From assembly GCF_001044425.1 (NCBI RefSeq), contig NZ_LFML01000080.1, forward strand, positions 1-36,461: a stretch of DNA of 36,461 nucleotides, in the 5' to 3' direction. Positions within the stretch are counted from its first letter, which is position 1, and each line of letters opens with the position of its first letter. Position numbers and translations under genes: made by a program. This document shows, in pieces, positions 31,103 through 36,461 of this stretch. Source of the stretch: Streptomyces roseus. GTDB lineage: Bacteria; Actinomycetota; Actinomycetes; Streptomycetales; Streptomycetaceae. Below the pieces are notes generated by a model. It did not search any database. It saw only the letters and a list, made by a program, of their open reading frames with translations, and was not told the origin of the DNA.

Positions 31103-31276
31103 CTAGGACCAGCCGTTGTCCGGCGCCACCTGCGGGACGGGGACCGACCAGCCGTTGTCCGCGACAACGACCCGGTCCGAGGGGGTGTCACCCACAGGGG
31201 AGTGGCCGATAATGAGCGCCGTTGCCGCTGCGAGGCCAGAGACGATCAGGGTGATTCGTACGGTGAACGAGTGCAT
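31103..31276 (-). CDS. Small exported/membrane peptide with duplicated DNGWS motif
   Basis: 57 residues: a short basic start (MHSFTVRIT), one hydrophobic helix (about 8-24), then a polar tail. The tail contains DNGWS twice, at 40-44 and as the last five residues (53-57), separated by VPVPQVAP. At the DNA level a 16-bp sequence is exactly repeated (31107-31122 and 31146-31161), 39 bp apart, so the tail arose by in-frame duplication. The ATG at 31276 has AGGA 7 nt upstream; the open frame extends further but without a site. It diverges from a LuxR-type regulator. The look is of a secreted signal precursor or anchored ligand. No known peptide family is identified with certainty. Confidence 0.65.
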   Translation of the reverse strand: MHSFTVRITLIVSGLAAATALIIGHSPVGDTPSDRVVVADNGWSVPVPQVAPDNGWS

Positions 31277-31360
31277 TGTGGTCCTTTTCGTGATGCGTGA
31301 CGCGAACGCGATAGGGGCATAACGGGCGGCGCTGTCGGTCGTCCAGCGCTCGCTTCCTGT

Positions 31361-31388
31361 GTCGCCGGGCTCCGGCCCGCCCGGCGAC
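31361..31388. promoter_or_regulatory. Inverted repeat in the peptide/LuxR divergent region
   Basis: GTCGCCGGGC at 31361-31370 pairs perfectly with 31379-31388 around an 8-nt centre. It lies in the 203-nt gap between the divergent starts at 31276 and 31480. It could be an operator for the adjacent regulator or a hairpin in the peptide mRNA leader. A TTGACT at 31407-31412 nearby may be a -35. Confidence 0.4.
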
Positions 31389-31479
31389 GTCGTCAGCCTG
31401 CCGTGTTTGACTTTGCCTAGGGAGACCACCTGACCTGCGGTATTCACGCCTGTCGCAAACACGAAGGGTGGAAATCGAT

Positions 31480-32559
31480 ATGGAACATGCCGAGCAGGGC
31501 GCCCAGACCGTGGAGCTGACGCCCGCCGGCCTGGCGCTCTACGAATACGCAGCCGGCATCCCCTCCTTCACGAGGGAGGAAGCCTGTGCCGCGCTGGGCC
31601 TCGCCCGGCCGGAATTGAGCGCTGCCATCGAGCGGCTGGAAGGGCTGCGGCTGCTGCGCCGCGACGCCGACCGGCCGGACCGGCTCACCGTCGTCTCCCC
31701 CCAGTTCGCGGCGGGCCAGCTGCTGTGGCCCCTGGAGCGCGAGATCCGTCGCCAGACCGAGGACGTGGAGCGGATCCGCACGGCCTTCGCCGCGCTCGGC
31801 CCCTGCTACCAGAACGGCCGCCAGCGCCAGCAGCGCAAGGACGTCGAGCTGCTGACCGACCTGGACGACGTACGGCGCATGATCGACGAGCTGACGGACA
31901 GCTGCCGGACCGAGGCGCTGCACGTCCAGCCGGGCGGCGCCCGGGACCCGGAGGCACTGCTGAAGGCGCGCGGCAGCATGGGACGGCTGCTCAGCCGCGG
32001 GGTGAGCAGCCGCTCCATCTACCAGCACCCGGCCCGCTACAGCCAGCACACGGTGGAGTTCGCCGAGTGGATGATGGAGCGCGGTGCGGAGGTGCGGACC
32101 CTCGCGGACGGCCCGGACCGCATGCTGGTCTACGACCGCAAGGCGGCGGTGGTCAGCGTCCAGGGCAACTCCGCGCACGCGCTCGTCGTGTACGAACCCA
32201 ACCTCGTGGCCTTCATGGTGTCCTCGTTCGAAACGGCGTGGCGGGCCGCCGACCCCTTCCCCGTGGGCTTCGACCGCGAGTGGGCCAAGCAGGTCTCCGA
32301 CGATCTCCGCCAGTCGATCGTCCGGCTGCTGACCGAGGGGCTGGACGACAAGGCCATCTCCCGCCGCCTGGGCATGTCCATGCGTACCGTGCAGCGGCAC
32401 GTGGCAGAGATCATGCGCACCCTCGATACGAAGAGCCGTTTCCAGACCGGCTACCTGGTGGGTCTGGAGGAGGCGGGCGGCGCCGCGGGCGCCCTCACCG
32501 CCGAGGAACCGGCCGCCGGGGGGCCGGCCGAGGGCGTCACCACAGAGGAACGGTCCTAG
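31480..32559 (+). CDS. TrmB-like/LuxR hybrid transcriptional regulator
   Basis: 359 residues. The N-terminal about 75 residues form a TrmB-like winged helix (FTREEACAALGLARPELSAA, then ERLEGLRLLRR). A middle domain (about 110-255) resembles the phospholipase D-like effector region found after TrmB helices, with RSIYQHPARYSQH and GAEVRTLADGPDRMLVYDRK. The C-terminal about 60 residues are a LuxR helix-turn-helix (IVRLLTEGLDDKAISRRLGM, SMRTVQRHVAEIMRTL). The ATG at 31480 is chosen because GGGTGG lies 8 nt upstream; a GTG at 31468 is possible but lacks a site. It diverges from the DNGWS peptide gene and converges, with a 23-bp overlap, on the metabolic operon. It probably controls both. Confidence 0.85.
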   Translation: MEHAEQGAQTVELTPAGLALYEYAAGIPSFTREEACAALGLARPELSAAIERLEGLRLLRRDADRPDRLTVVSPQFAAGQLLWPLEREIRRQTEDVERIRTAFAALGPCYQNGRQRQQRKDVELLTDLDDVRRMIDELTDSCRTEALHVQPGGARDPEALLKARGSMGRLLSRGVSSRSIYQHPARYSQHTVEFAEWMMERGAEVRTLADGPDRMLVYDRKAAVVSVQGNSAHALVVYEPNLVAFMVSSFETAWRAADPFPVGFDREWAKQVSDDLRQSIVRLLTEGLDDKAISRRLGMSMRTVQRHVAEIMRTLDTKSRFQTGYLVGLEEAGGAAGALTAEEPAAGGPAEGVTTEERS

Positions 32560-33088
32560 GGCGGCCCACCGCCCGGCGGCTGTGCCCGAGCGTCATCGCG
32601 CGGATCACGTCCGGGGTGATCCGTCCGGCGAGCAGCGCATCCATCACGGCGCCGAGCGCCGCCGCGAGCCGCATGTCCTCGTCGTGCGGAGCCCGGAGCC
32701 GGGCGAGCGCCGGGTCAAGCCAGGCCGGCCCGGCCGGCGGTGCGCCGGGCAGGGTCATCACGTACTCGTACTCGCTCTCGTACGGGCCCTTGTGGGGCGC
32801 CCGGAGCCACCAGGCCGTCCCCGGCCCGGCCGCCTCCAGAGGCGGTACCGGCGGTGTGACCGGTTGCGGCGTCCGCCCGGTCAGCCGGCGTACGGCCTCC
32901 GCGGCGGCCTCGGCGGGATCGGCGCCCTCGGGTAACACCGCGTGCGGCAGCTGCGGTGGATCTCCGGGGAGCACCCCCAGCAGCCACGGCGTACCGGAGG
33001 TGGCGGGGTCGCCGGGGGCGCCGGGGTTCCGCGCGTACACGAAACAGCGCAGGGCCGAACCGTTCGGGGCGGTGCGCTGGAGGGTCAC
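32537..33088 (-). CDS. Nudix-like hypothetical protein, last gene of the accessory operon
   Basis: 183 residues from a GTG overlapping the chorismate-mutase-like stop by 4 bp. The first half has strands (LRCFVYARNP, WLLGVLPGD) and a helix (LPEGADPAEAAAEAVRRLTG) arranged like a Nudix fold. The catalytic box GX5EX7REUXEE is degraded, so Nudix hydrolase activity is doubtful. The second half has TAWWLRAPHKGPYESEYEYV, a LARLRAPHDED segment and a helical end. No clear family is recognised. Its last 23 bp overlap the convergent 3' end of the LuxR-type regulator gene. The partner genes suggest a role in the same pathway, or as a chaperone or ligand sensor. Confidence 0.65.
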   Translation of the reverse strand: MTLQRTAPNGSALRCFVYARNPGAPGDPATSGTPWLLGVLPGDPPQLPHAVLPEGADPAEAAAEAVRRLTGRTPQPVTPPVPPLEAAGPGTAWWLRAPHKGPYESEYEYVMTLPGAPPAGPAWLDPALARLRAPHDEDMRLAAALGAVMDALLAGRITPDVIRAMTLGHSRRAVGRPRTVPLW

Positions 33089-33312
33089 CGCGCGGGCATC
33101 CGGTCGGGGAGCCCGAGCAGCAGCAGGGCCAGGTTGACGCCCGGGCGGCCGAGCTCCTCCCGGTAGCGGTCGATGACGACGTTCTCCTCGGCGAGGGAGG
33201 TGCGCGAGCCGCCCGAGTCCATCCGGGCGCGCGTCTGTTGCCGGGCGGCCGCCGCACGGCGGCCCACGAGGTGGATGATCTGCTGGTCGAGCGTGGCGAT
33301 CTCGTCGGACAT
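33085..33312 (-). CDS. Chorismate-mutase-like (AroQ fold) mini-protein
   Basis: 75 residues from an ATG with GGAG 7 nt upstream. The pattern LDQQIIHLVGRRAAAARQQT, then ENVVIDRYREELGRPG is that of small AroQ-type chorismate mutases, which turn chorismate into prephenate. Aligned by eye with the E. coli enzyme, one active-site Arg (R28, here Arg19) and Glu52 (here Glu43) are kept. Arg11 is absent (Ser), Lys39 is Arg30, Asp48 is Ser39, and Arg51 is Glu42. Activity may therefore be weak, altered or lost. It starts 29 nt after the MFS stop and overlaps the next gene by 4 bp. Related mini-proteins occur in secondary-metabolite clusters. Confidence 0.7.
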   Translation of the reverse strand: MSDEIATLDQQIIHLVGRRAAAARQQTRARMDSGGSRTSLAEENVVIDRYREELGRPGVNLALLLLGLPDRMPAR

Positions 33313-33341
33313 GGGGCTCTCCGTTGTCGTTTCGAGCGGGG

Positions 33342-34658
33342 TCAGGCGACCGGTACGGGTTCGGACACGGGAACGACGGCGGCGCCGCGGGCCCTGCGGC
33401 GCACGGTGGTGAGGGCCACGAGGCCGCAGAGCGCGGCGAGCGGCAGCCACACCCAGGCGGCGTGCCGCCCGCCGATCAGCAGGACGCCGAGGGAGGGGCC
33501 GAAGAACATGCCGACGCCCATCATCGAGTTGCACAGGGCGCTGGCGCGGGTGAGCTCCCGGTCGGGGACCTTGGAGATCAGCCAGGGGTGGAAGGAGCAG
33601 GAGTACGCGCACTCGCCGAGGCCGAAGAGGACCGCGTACGCCAGCAGTCCGGCGAGCCGGACCGGGCCCGGGCCGAAGGCGGTGACCCCGGCGACCACCA
33701 GGCCCGCCGCCCACAGGGCGACGGCGATGCGCAGTCCGTGTTCCTCGGGGCGCTTCTCCAGCAGTCGGGTGATGCGGCGCTGGAAGGCCACGATGCTGAC
33801 CACGTTGAGGGTGAGCATCACGGAGATCCAGCCGATGCCGGTGTCCATGAGCCGGTCGGCGACCAGGGGGGCGGTGGCCTCGAACTGGCTGAAGCCGACC
33901 GCGTAGGCACCGAACTGGAAGAGCGCCGCGCCGAGCGAGGCCCGGACGAGGAGGCCGATGCCCAGCGGCGCGGGGGCGGCGCCCGCGGTCGGCGCTCCGC
34001 CGACCGCGCCGGCCTCCGGCGCCTGCGGCACCTCCGGGAGCTCCGAAACCTCCGGGACCTCCGGCACCCCGGGCACCTTGCGCGCCAGACCGAGTGCGAG
34101 GGCGACGGGCAGGTAGCCGACGGCGTTGGCCACGAGGAGCCAGGTGATGGCCTCCCGGGAGAAGACGGTCAGGAAGAGCCCGGCCACCAGGGAGCCGGCC
34201 GCGAGGGTGGCGTTGAGGATCTGGTAGCGGCGGGCGAAGACCCGGCGGCGTTCCTCGGGCGGGACCAGGGAGTTGACGATCGGGATGATCGCGGCCATGA
34301 AGCAGCCCTGCCCGGCGCCGCCCAGCACGGCCGCGGCAGCGGCGGCGGCCAGGGTGTCGCCCCCGGTCAGCAGCAGGAAGCAGCCGACCCAGAGCAGCAG
34401 GCCGGTGATCCCGAGGGCGTGCCGGGGCAGGCGCACGGCCGCCGAGGCGAGCAGGAGCGAGACGGCGAGGTTGGCGAGGCCGCTGACGCCGTAGTAGACG
34501 GCGACCCCGCCGGTGCCGATGCCGGGCCGCGAGGCCAGGTGGATGCCGATGAAGGGGAAGACCATGCCGTAGCAGAACGACGACAGGCCGTGCAGGACGA
34601 GGATGCGGTTGACCGACCTGCGGCGCAGCGCGGCCGGGCCGTCGGACGTGCGGAACAC
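33342..34658 (-). CDS. MFS transporter (probable efflux)
   Basis: About 438 residues with twelve predicted membrane helices in two bundles. The first reads FCYGMVFPFIGIHLASRPG and includes the loop VPPEERRRVFARRYQILNA, a typical MFS conserved segment. The central cytosolic loop is long and carries Val-Pro-Glu repeats (PGVPEVPEVSELPEVPQAPE), unusual for the family. The second bundle includes GECAYSCSFHPWLISKVPDR. The GTG at 34658 is favoured because GGAAGGTGG lies about 8 nt before it; a GTG at 34670 has no usable site. It follows the cyclase-like gene closely, within the operon. Export of the pathway product is the likely role, and the substrate is unknown. Confidence 0.85.
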   Translation of the reverse strand: MFRTSDGPAALRRRSVNRILVLHGLSSFCYGMVFPFIGIHLASRPGIGTGGVAVYYGVSGLANLAVSLLLASAAVRLPRHALGITGLLLWVGCFLLLTGGDTLAAAAAAAVLGGAGQGCFMAAIIPIVNSLVPPEERRRVFARRYQILNATLAAGSLVAGLFLTVFSREAITWLLVANAVGYLPVALALGLARKVPGVPEVPEVSELPEVPQAPEAGAVGGAPTAGAAPAPLGIGLLVRASLGAALFQFGAYAVGFSQFEATAPLVADRLMDTGIGWISVMLTLNVVSIVAFQRRITRLLEKRPEEHGLRIAVALWAAGLVVAGVTAFGPGPVRLAGLLAYAVLFGLGECAYSCSFHPWLISKVPDRELTRASALCNSMMGVGMFFGPSLGVLLIGGRHAAWVWLPLAALCGLVALTTVRRRARGAAVVPVSEPVPVA

Positions 34659-34681
34659 GGGATGAGCCACCTTCCGTGGGG

Positions 34682-35506
34682 TCAGCCGGATACGAGGGCG
34701 AGCACCCGCGCCGGGCTGCCGGAGCCCCCGACGATCGGCAGGGGCGCGGCGATGAGTACGGCGCCCTGCGGGGGCAGCCGGTGGAGGTTGCGCAGCTGGG
34801 TGACGCCGTACTTGCCGGCGCCGTGGAAGTACCAGTGGCAGGGGTAGGGCTGGTCGTCGAAATCGCCGGCCTGCCCGGCGTCGGTGCCCACGGTCTCGAC
34901 GCCGATGCCGATGATCCCGGTCTCCTCGGCCAGCCACTGGGCGCACTCGGGAGAGATGCCGGGGGTGTGCTTGCCGTTGAGGAAGTTCTCCTGGGAGTCC
35001 TGCCGGGCCTCCCAGCCGGTGCGGTAGAGCAGCCAGCCGCCGGCGGCGAGCGGGCCGTGCTGCTCCTGCCAGGCCTCGACGTGGTGGCGCTGGAGGAGGA
35101 AGTCCGGGTCGGCGGCGGCCTCGGCGGAGAAGTCCAGTACGGAGGCGGGGCCGACCAGGCGCTGCGCGGGGACCTGGGAGACGTCGTCGAGGTCCTTGCC
35201 GGTGAGCCAGTGGATCGGGGCGTCGAAGTGGGTGCCGGTGTGCTCGGAGAGGCGGATGTTGTTCCAGTAGACGGTCGGGCCGGCCTCGTCGTAGTGGCTG
35301 ATGACCTCGCGTTCGAATGGCCAGGGCTGGCCGCGCTCGGGCGGCAGCTGGATGAGAGGGGTCTCCTCGGAGAGCGGCGAGGTGAGGTCGACGACCTGGA
35401 CGGAACCGTCGAGCAGGGCGGTCAGCAGCGGAGCGAGGGCGCCCGCGGCCGGCGGCGTCGCGGCGGGGGCCGCCGGCCGGGTGGTGGTGTCGCCGGTGTC
35501 CGCCAT
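34682..35506 (-). CDS. Cyclase/kynurenine formamidase-like metal hydrolase
   Basis: 274 residues of the putative cyclase family (PF04199), which includes bacterial kynurenine formamidase and isatin hydrolase. The metal-binding signature HTGTHFDAPIH is at 89-99, preceded by VDLTSPLSEETP (39-50). GWLLYRTGWEARQ, ISPECAQWLAEETG and ETVGTDAG are further family segments. A Pro/Ala-rich stretch occupies the first 25 residues. The substrate could be an N-formyl, lactam or lactone compound. The ATG is one base from the stop of the aminotransferase gene (TGACATG), so the two are coupled. It does not identify a tryptophan pathway by itself, since no dioxygenase or kynureninase is nearby. Confidence 0.88.
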   Translation of the reverse strand: MADTGDTTTRPAAPAATPPAAGALAPLLTALLDGSVQVVDLTSPLSEETPLIQLPPERGQPWPFEREVISHYDEAGPTVYWNNIRLSEHTGTHFDAPIHWLTGKDLDDVSQVPAQRLVGPASVLDFSAEAAADPDFLLQRHHVEAWQEQHGPLAAGGWLLYRTGWEARQDSQENFLNGKHTPGISPECAQWLAEETGIIGIGVETVGTDAGQAGDFDDQPYPCHWYFHGAGKYGVTQLRNLHRLPPQGAVLIAAPLPIVGGSGSPARVLALVSG

Positions 35507-35507
35507 G

Positions 35508-36455
35508 TCAGTTCCCCCCGGTGGTGTGGACGATCGTGGACCAGTGCCGGTAGTCCGGGTGTTCGCCGCGCACGACCGCGTCGTAGATCTCCTGGAGCTT
35601 GCGGACGGTCACGCCGGGGGCGCCGTCGCCTACCGCGATCCGGTCCAGGCTCGTGATCGGGGCGATCTCGGCGAGCGTGCCGGCGACGAAGATCTCGTCG
35701 GCGGTGTAGAGCTCGGTGCGGTCGATCTCGCGGCGCTCCATGGGGATGCCGAGCTCGCGCTCGGCGATCTCGCCGATGGTGGCGACGGTGATGCCTTCGA
35801 GGACGCCACTGGTGCCGGGCGGGGTGACGAGCTTGCCCTCGCGGAGCATGACCACGCAGGAACCGGGGGCCTCGGAGACGCTGCCGCGCTGGTTGAGCAG
35901 CAGCGTCGTGTCGTAGCCGTTGCGGATCGCCTCGTGGTGCGCGAGGCGGCTGTTGTGGTAGTTGGCGCCCGCCTTGATGCGCGGCGGCATCGAGTCGTCG
36001 CTGATGCGGCGCCAGGAGGAGATGGTGGCGGCGAGGCCGCCGTCGAAGCCCCGGCCGCGCGGGGCGCGGGTGGAGGTGATGTGGACGCCCGCGTCGTCGG
36101 TGTGGCTGAGCGGGTCCGCGTTCGGGCCCATGTTGAAGTACGCGACGACGCAGATGTGCACGTCCTCCTCGAAGGCGTTGGCCCGCAGGACGTCGAGCAC
36201 CCCCTGGCGCAACTCCTCGTCGCTGAAGGGGATCTCCATGCGCAGGCTCTTCATCGAGCGACGCAGCCGGGCCAGGTGCTCGTCGATCCGGAAGACGGCG
36301 AGCCCGTCCTGGCCGCGGCGGCGGTAGGCGCGCAAGCCCTCGAAGACGTTGGCGCCCCAGAACGCGCCCTGCGAGCGGGCGTGGACCGTGCACTTGTCCC
36401 AGTCGACGATGGTGCCGCCCAGCCAGGCATGGGTGGGGGGTAGGGGTGTGGTCAC
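35508..36455 (-). CDS. Branched-chain-type (fold IV) aminotransferase
   Basis: 315 residues, PLP fold-type IV family of branched-chain aminotransferases, D-amino-acid aminotransferases and aminodeoxychorismate lyases. The sequence shows GANVFEGLRAYR (34-45), IKAGANYHNSRLAHHEA with the Schiff-base Lys161, SVSEAPGSCVVML with Glu195 near the ring nitrogen, and a TSGVLEGITVATI phosphate-binding loop. EGLRAY and the length favour a branched-chain-type 2-keto acid/amino acid specificity. The place in a small operon with transport and regulation, rather than with ilv/leu genes, suggests a specialised pathway. It starts at a GTG 6 bp from the window edge, so upstream genes or the promoter are not visible. 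Confidence 0.9.
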   Translation of the reverse strand: MTTPLPPTHAWLGGTIVDWDKCTVHARSQGAFWGANVFEGLRAYRRRGQDGLAVFRIDEHLARLRRSMKSLRMEIPFSDEELRQGVLDVLRANAFEEDVHICVVAYFNMGPNADPLSHTDDAGVHITSTRAPRGRGFDGGLAATISSWRRISDDSMPPRIKAGANYHNSRLAHHEAIRNGYDTTLLLNQRGSVSEAPGSCVVMLREGKLVTPPGTSGVLEGITVATIGEIAERELGIPMERREIDRTELYTADEIFVAGTLAEIAPITSLDRIAVGDGAPGVTVRKLQEIYDAVVRGEHPDYRHWSTIVHTTGGN

Positions 36456-36461
36456 TTCGTA

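Noticed and set aside
31277..31462. N-terminal extension of the DNGWS peptide to an upstream start at 31462
   Set aside because: The extra 62 residues are not signal-like and would read through the intergenic inverted repeat; the ATG at 31276 has a ribosome site directly before a hydrophobic helix.
33324..34847. Long plus-strand open frame opposite the MFS and cyclase genes
   Set aside because: Its Gly/Asp/Arg-rich composition and lack of motifs are typical of antisense frames in high-GC DNA; the minus-strand genes have clear families and the correct codon bias.
34682..36455. A kynurenine/tryptophan degradation pathway
   Set aside because: Only a formamidase-like cyclase is present; no tryptophan dioxygenase or kynureninase is visible, and the family has many other substrates.

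Overview
The window is a piece of a Streptomyces-type chromosome. GC content is very high, nearly every codon ends in G or C, GTG starts are common, and many genes are tightly overlapped. Most genes belong to families that are routine in Streptomyces: DUF397, a UTRA-type GntR regulator, ArsR/DUF5937, a secreted M28 aminopeptidase, paired bacterial PH-domain proteins and an orphan NuoD. All calls come from reading the sequence; no database search was run.

Layout. 1-2841 (minus strand): a BlaI-type repressor that breaks off near the window edge, two uncharacterised genes, a lone DUF397 protein and a threonine-aldolase-like PLP enzyme. 2939-8376 (plus): DUF2520-panC-nadB-nadC-coaX, a coupled run for pantothenate/CoA and NAD synthesis. 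8558-12546: two regulators (GntR/UTRA and ArsR/DUF5937), a small protein and a secreted aminopeptidase. 12598-18724: a MidA-like methyltransferase, a two-component system, two PH-domain membrane proteins and an orphan NuoD-like protein that has lost the usual quinone-site tyrosine. 18778-20995: arylamine N-acetyltransferase, a small zinc-ribbon-like protein and a membrane/coiled-coil protein. 21097-24709: a glycine-betaine/choline-type ABC importer whose ATPase gene is divergent from its permease and binding-protein genes. 24750-27871: a membrane-anchored esterase divergent from an aminoacyl-phosphatidylglycerol synthase-like protein. 28054-31042: folP, an NTF2-like gene, folB, folK and a DUF3180 gene, closed by a 36-bp palindrome.

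31103-36455 looks accessory and is the most interesting part. A 57-residue exported or membrane-anchored peptide with a duplicated DNGWS motif is divergent from a TrmB-like/LuxR hybrid regulator. The regulator converges on a tight five-gene minus-strand operon: branched-chain-type aminotransferase, cyclase/formamidase-like metal enzyme, MFS transporter, a chorismate-mutase-like mini-protein with a degenerate active site, and a Nudix-like protein. It has the shape of a small peptide-controlled biosynthetic and export module. The operon may continue beyond the right edge.

A recurring regulatory theme is that many operon-head genes lack a Shine-Dalgarno sequence. Instead they carry a TANNNT-like -10 hexamer exactly 6 or 7 nt before the start codon, which points to widespread leaderless transcripts. 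Operon-internal genes instead use 1-4 bp overlaps or ordinary GGAGG-type sites. No tRNA, rRNA, CRISPR array, insertion sequence or replication origin was seen.
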